Below are positions 1 to 5,788 of a stretch of DNA of 7,710 bases, in pieces. The stretch lies in contig CAZDQE010000079.1 in NCBI GenBank assembly GCA_964507395.1, positions 1 to 7,710 of the forward strand. Direction: 5' to 3'. Position 1 is the stretch's first letter; each line of letters begins with the position of its first letter. This DNA comes from SIG575 sp964507395. GTDB lineage: Bacteria; Bacillota; Clostridia; Oscillospirales; Acutalibacteraceae. Both the position numbers and the translations under genes were made by a program. The notes under the pieces were generated by a model that was given only the letters and a program-made list of their open reading frames with translations, did not search any database and had not been told where the DNA came from.

Positions 1-99
1 ATTCTTGTTAATGCGACAGCATAAACTTCAAATTTTTAGCACATCTGACGAAAAATTTTCTAAACATATTTTATACAATAGGTTTTTAGAAGTCCCCTA
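1..99. mobile_element. Family A MITE-like element, right part (cut by window edge)
   Basis: These bases align without gaps to 7160-7258, with about nine mismatches per 100 bases. They end in the same terminal repeat, GTTTTTAGAAGTCCCC, at 82-97, followed by TA. The left end lies outside the window. No transposase reading frame is present, so this would be a non-autonomous element. It directly abuts a family B element on its right. Confidence 0.75.
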
Positions 100-260
100 T
101 ACTTTTTGAAACATCAATTCCATATGTCTGAAATACAATATCTCACGCACATTCGGGCATTTTTTCTCTTTGCCATACGAGGCTATTGCAAAGATTTTGA
201 ACGAAGCTGTGGCGGAAATATTCTCGCCAAAACCATATTTAATTGTTGTTTCAAAAAGTA
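100..260. mobile_element. Family B MITE-like element, complete
   Basis: The element is about 160 bp long and bounded by near-perfect terminal inverted repeats. The left end is CTTTTTGAAACATCAATT at 102-119; the right end at 241-258 is its reverse complement with one mismatch. TA lies outside each end (100-101 and 259-260), which suits TA-targeting transposition as in the IS630/Tc1 type, although other families also use TA. There is no transposase gene. Open frames on both strands across it look like chance readings of the repeat. A truncated relative lies at 5647-5733. Confidence 0.75.
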
Positions 261-262
261 TG

Positions 263-363
263 ATGTGGAAAACTATGTGGAAAATGTTAAAAACTCTGTT
301 GAAATCTTTCTGTAAACCTTGATTCTGCTTGACTTTCACTGTTGAAAATTGATTGTTTAAAAC
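263..363 (+). repeat. Degenerate TGTGGAAAA-type direct repeats (DnaA-box-like)
   Basis: ATGTGGAAAA occurs exactly at 263-272 and 275-284. Looser copies start at 285 (TGTTAAAAAC), 297 (TGTTGAAATC), 311 (TGTAAACC), 340 (TGTTGAAAAT) and 354 (TGTTTAAAAC). The two exact copies read TTTTCCACA on the other strand, one base from the DnaA box TTATCCACA. AT-rich DNA follows. It could be an origin-like DnaA-binding region or simple decay of an AT-rich spacer. No dnaA or dnaN gene is visible here. Confidence 0.35.
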
Positions 364-407
364 TTTTTTTGACAAAATTTTACAACAATTAATTTATATT
401 TTCCCTC

Positions 408-436
408 TTGACAAAACCGAACAAATGTTCTATTAT
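408..436 (+). promoter_or_regulatory. dinB promoter, sigma-A type
   Basis: The -35 element TTGACA at 408-413 is separated by 17 bases from the -10 element TATTAT at 431-436. The expected transcription start is near 443, giving a leader of about 27 bases before the dinB start. Two LexA-type boxes overlap this promoter. Confidence 0.85.
418..431 (+). promoter_or_regulatory. LexA (SOS) operator 1
   Basis: CGAACAAATGTTCT matches the Gram-positive LexA/DinR consensus CGAACRNRYGTTCG at 13 of 14 positions. It lies in the spacer between the -35 and -10 elements of the dinB promoter, so a bound repressor would block RNA polymerase. Confidence 0.88.
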
Positions 437-439
437 ATA

Positions 440-453
440 AGAACAAATGTTCT
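440..453 (+). promoter_or_regulatory. LexA (SOS) operator 2
   Basis: This is a second copy with the same 12-base core, GAACAAATGTTC (441-452). It starts 22 bases after the first, about two helical turns, so both boxes face the same side of the DNA. It covers the expected transcription start and ends five bases before the ribosome-binding site. The tandem arrangement suggests tight, possibly cooperative, repression. Confidence 0.88.
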
Positions 454-469
454 GTACGGAGGACTAAAA

Positions 470-1705
470 ATGAGTAACCGAGTTATTCTGCATTGCGATT
501 TAAACAACTTCTTTGCATCAGTAGAATGTTTTCTTAACCCCGATTTGAAAGATAAAAATGTTGCCGTCTGCGGCAGCGTGGAAGAAAGGCACGGAATTGT
601 ACTTGCCAAAAATGAAGGTGCCAAAAGCTTCGGTGTAAAAACAGGAGAAGCAATATGGGAAGCAAAGCTCAAATGCCCTGACCTTGTAACAGTACCGCCT
701 CACTATGACCAATATGTAACATTTTCAAAGAAAGTCAAAAAAATCTACGAGGAATATACCGACATGGTTGAACCCTTCGGTATTGACGAGTGTTGGCTTG
801 ATATTACAGGTAGTTTACAGCTTTTCGGAAGCGGAGAAAAAATTGCAGAGGAGCTGAGAACACGTGTAAAAAGAGAAATCGGTCTTACAATTTCCGTTGG
901 TGTCAGCTTCAATAAAATTTTTGCAAAGCTTGCGAGCGACATGAAAAAACCTGACGCTGTAACTATTCTGAAAAAAGATGAAATAAAAGAAAAGGTGTGG
1001 ACCCTTCCCTGCAGTGAGCTTTTCGGAGTAGGCAGAACAACTGCAAAAAATTTTGAAAGGCTTGGAATCAGAACAATCGGCGATCTGGCTCAGATGCCTG
1101 AGGATATTATGAGCCGTACTTTCGGGAAAATAGGTGTCACCCTGAATCACTACGCAAGGGGGCTTGATTTTTCCCCTGTTCTGAGAGAATGTGAAGTCCC
1201 GCCCGTTAAAAGCATCAGCAGAGGAATTACCTGTAAACGTGATTTGTACTCCTTGGAAGAAATTTCCCCCATTGTGGTTTCTCTCAGCGAGAAGGTCTCT
1301 CACAATCTTCGCAAAAACTGCTTCTTTGCAACCACGGTACGCGTTGCAATAAAGGACAAGCACCTTGTGGTCAGGGATTTTCAGCAAAGATTAAAAACGC
1401 CCGTCAGAGCTGCGGGCGTTCTTGCAAAAAATGCTATGGAATTAATCAAGAAAAATTATTCCTTCTCTATCCCCATCCGTGCGGTAACGGTTTTTGCAGG
1501 GAATCTTGTGGGAGATAAATTTTCTTTTCAGCTTTCATTTGACGAGGACTATTCCCGCCTTGAAAAGCTTGAAAAATTAGATACAGAGGTGGATATAATC
1601 CGTGAGAGGTTCGGTGACAAAGCACTTATGAGAGCATCCTCAATTCCTCTTACAGAAAGCGAGAGGATACGCTCAGCCTTTCCGTCATTCCATCCCGATA
1701 TTTAG
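470..1705 (+). CDS. dinB: DNA polymerase IV (Y-family translesion polymerase)
   Basis: This 411-residue protein is an error-prone polymerase that copies past DNA lesions. The palm starts with the HCDLNNFFASVE block: catalytic Asp10, with Phe15 as the likely steric gate against ribonucleotides. The other catalytic pair, Asp106-Glu107, is in EPFGIDECWLDIT. The SVGVSFNKIFAKLASDMKKP block is at about 142-161, a helix-hairpin-helix thumb (LFGVGRTTAKNFERLGI) at about 184-200, and the little-finger domain at about 245-350. QLSFDE near residue 354 resembles a degenerate sliding-clamp-binding motif (family form QLxLF). The length is typical. The frame stays open upstream to 353, but the ATG at 470 has GGAGGA six bases ahead and gives the normal N-terminus. 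Two LexA boxes over the promoter indicate SOS control. The gene is alone in its unit and convergent with the alcohol dehydrogenase, with 19 bases between the stop codons and no clear terminator there. The family and role are well supported; the exact paralogue (Pol IV or a PolY2-like enzyme) is less certain. Confidence 0.96.
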   Translation: MSNRVILHCDLNNFFASVECFLNPDLKDKNVAVCGSVEERHGIVLAKNEGAKSFGVKTGEAIWEAKLKCPDLVTVPPHYDQYVTFSKKVKKIYEEYTDMVEPFGIDECWLDITGSLQLFGSGEKIAEELRTRVKREIGLTISVGVSFNKIFAKLASDMKKPDAVTILKKDEIKEKVWTLPCSELFGVGRTTAKNFERLGIRTIGDLAQMPEDIMSRTFGKIGVTLNHYARGLDFSPVLRECEVPPVKSISRGITCKRDLYSLEEISPIVVSLSEKVSHNLRKNCFFATTVRVAIKDKHLVVRDFQQRLKTPVRAAGVLAKNAMELIKKNYSFSIPIRAVTVFAGNLVGDKFSFQLSFDEDYSRLEKLEKLDTEVDIIRERFGDKALMRASSIPLTESERIRSAFPSFHPDI

Positions 1706-1724
1706 GGGTCAGACTGTTGTCACC

Positions 1725-2933
1725 TTAAACCATCAACTGTCTTACAACCTTTTCGCAATCTTCAGGTGACATGATTTTCGGCACGGGATAAAGGGGATTT
1801 CCCTCTTTAAGTGCACGCTCTACGATTGTAGGAATATCTTCTTCCTTGATCTGATCAAACTTTTCAGGGATTTCCATTCTTCTTCCCATTGCTTTGATTG
1901 CTTCAATGAAAGCTTCAGCCTTTTCGGCATCTGTGCCGAGACCCTTGCCGACGCCTGCAATATCAGCAAGCTTTGCAAGAGGATTGTGTGCTGTTTTTCC
2001 GTAATATTCTAGAACATAGGGCAGAATAACTGCATTCGCAAGACCGTGAGGCACACCGTACAAACCGCCAAGCTGATGTGCAATACAGTGAACATAGCCA
2101 ACATATGCTCTTGTGAAAGCAACGCCTGCACAGAAAGAGCCTATAAGCATGTTGTTTCTGGCTTCAATATTTTCGCCGTCATTATACGCTTTTTCAAGGT
2201 TCTCAAAAATAAGCTTTACGGCTTTTTCTGCATTTTTTCTTGTTCCTTTTGTGTTACTTCCGCCGATATACGCTTCAACTGCGTGTGTCAGCGCATCAAG
2301 GCCTGTTGTAGATGTGATTTTCTGGGGAAGTCCTACTGTAAGAGAGGGGTCAAGCACAGCATAAATCGGACGGAGTTTTGTAGAGTTCATCGCTGATTTT
2401 TCATGAGTTTCCGAGTCAGTAATAACTGCGGCAATTGTGGTTTCAGAGCCTGTACCTGCAGTTGTGGGAACAGCTATTAGGAGCGGCAATCTTTTTCTGA
2501 CACGGAACAGACCTCTCATTGAATTGATTGACCTTGTAGGATTGGAAATTCTCGCACCTACACCCTTTGCGCAGTCCATAGGTGAGCCGCCGCCGAAAGC
2601 AATTATTGCTTCGCAGCCGTTTTTAATATAAAAATCTTTTGCGCTTTCTACATTTTCGATAGTGGGGTTGGGCTGGACGTCACTGAAAACAGAAGCCTTG
2701 ATTCCGTCTTTTTCAAGCTTATTTATGAGGGGATCTACCATCCCTAATCCTCTGATTGTGTTACCTGTTACTATCAACACATTTTTCATGTTCTTACTTT
2801 TAAGTATATCCGAAATCTTAAGTATACAATTTTCCCCGGTAACAAGCTCAGGCTGTGACCAATCAAGGAACAGACTGCCTATTCTCAGACAGAACTGAAA
2901 AACCCTGCAGTAAATTTTATTGTTTTTGTACAA
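1725..2933 (-). CDS. Iron-containing alcohol dehydrogenase (group III)
   Basis: This 402-residue NAD(P)-dependent dehydrogenase, probably cytoplasmic, would interconvert alcohols with aldehydes or ketones; the substrate cannot be told from sequence. In TTG-start numbering, the nucleotide-binding GGGS motif is at 114-117 (AIIAFGGGSPMDCAKG), followed by PTTAGTGSET. The expected metal ligands are Asp213 and His217 (GLDALTHAVEAY), His286 (HCIAHQLGG) and His296 (VPHGLANA). All family blocks are intact and the length is normal. An ATG at 2948 is in frame, but it forms part of the GGAGG ribosome site. TTG at 2933 lies eight bases after GGAGG and gives the N-terminus MYKNNKIYCRVFQF, so I prefer it. 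The gene is monocistronic on its strand, with its own promoter divergent from the phosphoesterase promoter. Butanol-dehydrogenase-like or lactaldehyde-reductase-like activity are both possible. Confidence 0.94.
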   Translation of the reverse strand: MYKNNKIYCRVFQFCLRIGSLFLDWSQPELVTGENCILKISDILKSKNMKNVLIVTGNTIRGLGMVDPLINKLEKDGIKASVFSDVQPNPTIENVESAKDFYIKNGCEAIIAFGGGSPMDCAKGVGARISNPTRSINSMRGLFRVRKRLPLLIAVPTTAGTGSETTIAAVITDSETHEKSAMNSTKLRPIYAVLDPSLTVGLPQKITSTTGLDALTHAVEAYIGGSNTKGTRKNAEKAVKLIFENLEKAYNDGENIEARNNMLIGSFCAGVAFTRAYVGYVHCIAHQLGGLYGVPHGLANAVILPYVLEYYGKTAHNPLAKLADIAGVGKGLGTDAEKAEAFIEAIKAMGRRMEIPEKFDQIKEEDIPTIVERALKEGNPLYPVPKIMSPEDCEKVVRQLMV

Positions 2934-2959
2934 ACAAAACACCTCCATTATTATCCAAT

Positions 2960-2988
2960 ATTATCGCACATTTCTTCCCATATTTCAA
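2960..2988 (-). promoter_or_regulatory. Promoter of the alcohol dehydrogenase gene
   Basis: On the minus strand, TTGAAA (2983-2988) and GATAAT (2960-2965) are 17 bases apart. Transcription would start near 2953, only about 20 bases before the TTG start. That is just enough for the GGAGG site at 2942-2946, and it leaves the in-frame ATG at 2948 almost at the RNA 5' end, which further favours the TTG. Confidence 0.65.
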
Positions 2989-3009
2989 TAAAAAATAAAA
3001 AAATATCAA

Positions 3010-3038
3010 TTGAATATTTTATATGGTTATATTATAAT
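3010..3038 (+). promoter_or_regulatory. Promoter of the metallophosphoesterase gene
   Basis: TTGAAT (3010-3015) and a perfect TATAAT (3033-3038) are 17 bases apart, just ahead of the ribosome site GGGGGTGA. The promoter is divergent from the alcohol dehydrogenase promoter; about 21 bases separate the two -35 elements. Confidence 0.72.
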
Positions 3039-3056
3039 AAAAACGGGGGTGATTTC

Positions 3057-3959
3057 ATGTCTAAAAAGCCTAAATTTTCACCGAAAGGTTTTCTTGATTT
3101 TTTCGGAAAAACAATTTTTGACATAGCTCAGGAACAGAATCACAATCTTGAGCTTACAGGCTACAAATATAAATCAGACAAAATTCCTGATGAATTTGCA
3201 GGTTTCAGAATCGTCCACCTTTCTGATATGCACAACTGCGTTTACGGAAAGGAAGCAGATGACCTTATAAAAAAAGTAAAACAAAATAAACCTGACATTA
3301 TAGTAATTACAGGTGATTCCTTTGACTCCAGAAGACGTCAGTATTTCGATTCACTTGATATTATCAAAAAGCTTCCTTCAATATGCCCTGTTTATCTCGT
3401 TACGGGAAACCACGAAGAATTGTCGCCTGACCTGAAAGAAATTTTTCTAACAGAAATCGAAAAATCAGGAGTTAAAATTCTCGACGGAGAAACAGTAGAA
3501 ATCAAAGTAAAAAGTTCTTCAATTTACCTCAGCGGTGTATCTGATTACACATCTTTTGCAGTAGAAATGGGACTTCTTGAAAAAGCCCTTGACAAGAATC
3601 TTTATTGTGAAGAGCTTGACTCTATGAAAAATGCTTTCAGGGAAAAAATTGCAGATTTTTCAAAAAACAAACCTGACGGATTTAACATTCTTCTGTCACA
3701 CCGCCCTGAAATGAACGAGGTTTACTCGAAAAACAATTATGACCTTGTTTTCTGCGGTCATGCCCATGGCGGCCAGTTCAGAATTCCCCCTGTAGGTGCA
3801 ATTTACTCCCCCGGTCAGGGATTTTTCCCGAAATACAGCGAGGGTCCTCACCTCTTCGGGGAAACAACCTTACTCGTCAGCCGAGGTCTCGGCAACAGTT
3901 CTTTCCCCATAAGAATCAACAACCGTCCGCAGATAATTGTCTGCGAGCTTCATAAGTAA
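3057..3959 (+). CDS. Calcineurin-like metallophosphoesterase (YkuE/YaeI-like)
   Basis: This 300-residue two-metal phosphoesterase has the full motif set. SDMHN supplies Asp57 and His59, ITGDSFD supplies Asp87, VTGNHEE supplies Asn118 and His119, LSHRPEM supplies His215, and FCGHAHGGQF supplies His235 and His237. The layout matches the YkuE/YaeI branch, some members of which act on phospholipid or UDP-sugar-lipid substrates; the substrate here is unknown. Many relatives begin with a Tat signal or membrane segments. This one starts with a polar, Lys-rich stretch (MSKKPKFSPKGFLDFFGK) and shows no membrane helix, so it is probably cytosolic or loosely membrane-associated. The ATG at 3057 is preceded by GGGGGTGA with good spacing. 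A terminator-like hairpin follows the stop codon at once. The family is secure and the role is open. Confidence 0.94.
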   Translation: MSKKPKFSPKGFLDFFGKTIFDIAQEQNHNLELTGYKYKSDKIPDEFAGFRIVHLSDMHNCVYGKEADDLIKKVKQNKPDIIVITGDSFDSRRRQYFDSLDIIKKLPSICPVYLVTGNHEELSPDLKEIFLTEIEKSGVKILDGETVEIKVKSSSIYLSGVSDYTSFAVEMGLLEKALDKNLYCEELDSMKNAFREKIADFSKNKPDGFNILLSHRPEMNEVYSKNNYDLVFCGHAHGGQFRIPPVGAIYSPGQGFFPKYSEGPHLFGETTLLVSRGLGNSSFPIRINNRPQIIVCELHK

Positions 3960-3967
3960 TATAAAAT

Positions 3968-4006
3968 CCCCGCCATGAATAAATTTTATGACGGGGGTGT
4001 TTTTTT
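3968..4006 (+). terminator. Terminator-like hairpin that contains the next gene's ribosome site
   Basis: CCCCGCCAT (3968-3976) pairs with ATGACGGGG (3988-3996), with one C-A mismatch and an 11-base loop. A GTG follows, then seven T (4000-4006). It starts nine bases after the phosphoesterase stop and would act as an intrinsic terminator. The 3' arm is also the only good ribosome site (GGGGGTG, 3993-3999) for the downstream lipoprotein gene, and that gene's TTG start is in the T run. The hairpin may therefore also limit translation of any read-through RNA. Confidence 0.65.
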
Positions 4007-4511
4007 GAAAAAATTTCTTGCCTTTTTTATTGCTTTATCAACCCTTTTTCTGTCAGGCTGCGTGCAGAAAGACCTGATCGATATTTACGTCTTCTCAGAC
4101 AGATTTTCACGTCACAGTGAAAATTTTGAAATTGACACCGAGAATCTGATTGCAGAAGAAGAAAATAACACTCTTAAGTTTCCTCTGTCTTTCAGCGATA
4201 AATTTTTGCTGACGGTCAACGTAAACAGCGAAACATCTCTCATAACCTCTTTTTCCGTCACATACATGTTCGGTGAAAAAAGAGAACTGACTGATACGGA
4301 TTTTTCTTCTTTTCTTGAAATTTCAGACAGTGCCGTGAAGTCTTTCACAAATTCTGACGACACCGATGAAATTTTTTCCGGAATTTCTCTGCAAACAAAG
4401 TCTGACGTTCTGAAAGACAATCACATATCTTTTGAAAAAGGTTTTTATAAATTTTCTTTTGTTTCAAATGAAATCGGATTTTATTTCACAGTCTCAACTG
4501 AAAGAAGATAA
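4005..4511 (+). CDS. Small putative lipoprotein, unknown function
   Basis: I do not recognise the family. The 168-residue product has a classic lipoprotein signal peptide: MKKF, a hydrophobic core AFFIALSTLF, then the lipobox LSGC with Cys19 as the lipid-bearing residue. It should be anchored on the outer face of the cell membrane. The mature part is about 150 residues, rich in Ser, Phe, Asp and Glu, with alternating hydrophobic and polar stretches that suggest a beta-rich fold; it contains no further Cys. An ATG at 3975 is in frame but adds ten residues (MNKFYDGGVF) ahead of a normal signal peptide. TTG at 4005, seven bases after GGGGG, gives a standard N-terminus and is preferred. No separate promoter is obvious, so expression probably relies on read-through from the phosphoesterase gene. 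It ends at a strong bidirectional terminator. Confidence 0.8.
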   Translation: MKKFLAFFIALSTLFLSGCVQKDLIDIYVFSDRFSRHSENFEIDTENLIAEEENNTLKFPLSFSDKFLLTVNVNSETSLITSFSVTYMFGEKRELTDTDFSSFLEISDSAVKSFTNSDDTDEIFSGISLQTKSDVLKDNHISFEKGFYKFSFVSNEIGFYFTVSTERR

Positions 4512-4516
4512 AAATT

Positions 4517-4543
4517 AAGGAGTGTCTTCCGACACTCCTTTTT
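4517..4543. terminator. Bidirectional intrinsic terminator between convergent lipoprotein genes
   Basis: AAGGAGTGTC (4517-4526) and GACACTCCTT (4531-4540) form a perfect 10-bp stem with a TTCC loop. Five T end the plus-strand side (4539-4543), and the minus strand reads TTAATTTTT after the stem. It lies between the stops at 4511 and 4557 and can serve both genes. Confidence 0.93.
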
Positions 4544-4556
4544 GTTAAAATTTACC

Positions 4557-5552
4557 TTACCAACCAAAGTTTGTGTAAGTAACTGTTGTTGTAGCTGAAA
4601 GAGTTGCAGATGAACCGTAAACCTTTGAAATGTCAGCGCTTGCATCCCATGTGATAACAAGCTTTGTGATTTCGCCTGTAGCAGCATTAATTGTTGCAAC
4701 AACCTTACCGTTACTGCTCTTTTCGTACATTGTAAGACCGCTTGCGATATCATCAAGAGCATCGTAAACGATGAGAGCGTTCTTGTGGTCATAACCGCTT
4801 CTGTCTGTGTTACCTACGCAGATACCTGACTTGTCGATAGGAGAATCATTCTTCTGATTTTTGCCGCCTTCTGTCTGGCTTGAACCTGATTTGATACCGA
4901 TTGTAACAACATAGTTTGAACCGCTCTTAACAGCCTTTGCTGATGTTACGTCGGAAGCAGTAAGTGTGCTCTTCTTAAGGTAATCTCCGCAAGTATCGTC
5001 ACATGTGTTTGTGCCTTTTTTAACTGTTTCTTCAAACTTGTTTTCAGCACCGATGCCAAGGAATTTGAAAACCTCACCCTTGAATGCTGAAAGAACTGCG
5101 CCTGCATCATAACCATTATTTACTGCAGATCTTGTCTTTGTGTAACCGGGTTTCTGAGAAACAACCTTAGCTGTTGCATCCTGATAGTATTTAAGAACTT
5201 CTGCTGTTGACCACTTTGAGGGGTCTTCATCGCTTGCAGATGTAGTCTTCTGTGTAGCTTTCTCTGTTTTTTCTGTCTTTTCTGTCTTTTCTTCATCCTC
5301 TGTTACAACTTCAGTAACTGCGTTACCGTCTTTATCTGTAACAGTTTCACCTGATGCATCAGTCACAACTTCTGTAACTTCTTCTGTTGTTTCTTCTTCA
5401 CCGTCTGTTACTTCCTCGCCGTCTGCGTTAACAGGAGCTTCAGTTGTGATTTCTTCAGGGTTTGTTGTTGTTTCTTCTTCATCACTACCGCCGCATGCTG
5501 CAAATGAGAAGAGCATGATGCCTGCCATGAGAAGTGCAAGTAATTTCTTCAT
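4557..5552 (-). CDS. Lipoprotein with acidic repetitive linker, unknown C-terminal domain
   Basis: The 331-residue product starts with a lipoprotein signal peptide (MKKLLALLMAGIMLFSFAAC), with Cys20 as the predicted lipidation site. Residues about 24-105 are a low-complexity linker dominated by Glu, Thr, Val and Asp, with related units (TEEVTEVVTDASGE, TDKDGNAVTEVVTE) and an EKT triplet run (EKTEKTEKTEK). The linker probably holds the rest away from the membrane across the cell wall. The remaining 225 residues form an unrecognised globular domain with Cys184 and Cys188 (TCDDTC) and Cys245, ending in a Thr/Ser-rich strand-like stretch and NFGW. The ATG at 5552 is preceded by AAGGAG at eight bases; an in-frame ATG at 5591 would wrongly extend the signal peptide. 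A possible promoter and a short leader hairpin lie upstream. The gene stands alone on its strand and ends at the shared terminator. I assign no function. Confidence 0.9.
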   Translation of the reverse strand: MKKLLALLMAGIMLFSFAACGGSDEEETTTNPEEITTEAPVNADGEEVTDGEEETTEEVTEVVTDASGETVTDKDGNAVTEVVTEDEEKTEKTEKTEKATQKTTSASDEDPSKWSTAEVLKYYQDATAKVVSQKPGYTKTRSAVNNGYDAGAVLSAFKGEVFKFLGIGAENKFEETVKKGTNTCDDTCGDYLKKSTLTASDVTSAKAVKSGSNYVVTIGIKSGSSQTEGGKNQKNDSPIDKSGICVGNTDRSGYDHKNALIVYDALDDIASGLTMYEKSSNGKVVATINAATGEITKLVITWDASADISKVYGSSATLSATTTVTYTNFGW

Positions 5553-5586
5553 AATGATAATCTCCTTTTTCGGATATGTTTTCTCG

Positions 5587-5602
5587 GGCAAAACACTTTG
5601 CC
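5587..5602 (-). promoter_or_regulatory. Short hairpin in the lipoprotein leader
   Basis: GGCAAA (5587-5592) and TTTGCC (5597-5602) form a 6-bp stem with a four-base loop, in the 5' leader of the minus-strand lipoprotein RNA. It is about 35 bases before the start codon and would lie near the RNA 5' end, where it could protect the transcript. No regulatory partner is visible. Confidence 0.35.
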
Positions 5603-5612
5603 TGTATAATAT

Positions 5613-5641
5613 AATTTACTACAATAAAAGAATTTTGTCAA
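5613..5641 (-). promoter_or_regulatory. Possible promoter of the acidic-linker lipoprotein gene
   Basis: On the minus strand a perfect TTGACA (5636-5641) is followed at 17 bases by TAAATT (5613-5618), a weak -10 with four of six matches. A better-looking AT-rich -10 further on would need too long a spacer. The -35 is five bases outside the truncated family B repeat. Confidence 0.5.
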
Positions 5642-5646
5642 TAGCA

Positions 5647-5733
5647 TACTTTTTGAAACAGCAATTTCATATGTCTGAAATACAATATCTCACGCACATT
5701 CGGGAATTTTTCTCTTTGACGAGGCTATTGCAA
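5647..5733. mobile_element. Truncated family B MITE-like element
   Basis: This region matches the left half of the complete element at 100-260, from TACTTTTTGAAACA through the shared GAGGCTATTGCAA, with a small internal deletion near 5719. Homology then stops; the right terminal repeat is absent. It fills most of the divergent intergenic region between the acidic-linker lipoprotein and dCMP deaminase genes. Its right edge forms the -35 region of the deaminase promoter. Confidence 0.78.
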
Positions 5734-5756
5734 TAATTTCTTTTTAATGATACAAT
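5728..5756 (+). promoter_or_regulatory. Promoter of the dCMP deaminase operon
   Basis: TTGCAA (5728-5733) and TACAAT (5751-5756) are 17 bases apart, giving an expected start near 5763 and a leader of about 26 bases. The -35 hexamer is the last part of the truncated repeat, while the -10 lies in unique DNA. The -35 is only a four-of-six match to TTGACA. Confidence 0.55.
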
Positions 5757-5788
5757 GAAACAGGAAAAATTTATTTCAGGAGGGCAAT

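Noticed and set aside
106..315. Open frame on the plus strand of 69 codons
   Set aside because: It lies over the same family B element, with no ribosome site or recognisable protein.
97..375. Open frame on the minus strand of 92 codons
   Set aside because: It runs through the family B element and the repeat-rich spacer, has no ribosome site, and the protein is explained by the inverted-repeat DNA.
353..469. N-terminal extension of dinB by 39 residues
   Set aside because: The extension crosses the promoter and both LexA boxes and has no ribosome site; the family N-terminus fits the ATG at 470.
815..1387. 190-codon open frame opposite dinB
   Set aside because: It is antisense to the conserved dinB frame and has no family resemblance or start signals.
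1706..1724. Possible hairpin terminator between the convergent dinB and alcohol dehydrogenase stops
   Set aside because: Only weak imperfect pairing and no T run; not supportable as a terminator.
2046..2898. Several plus-strand open frames opposite the alcohol dehydrogenase
   Set aside because: They are complementary shadows of an intact conserved gene.
4112..4420. 102-codon minus-strand frame opposite the small lipoprotein
   Set aside because: The plus-strand frame has a ribosome site, signal peptide and lipobox; the opposite frame has none of these.
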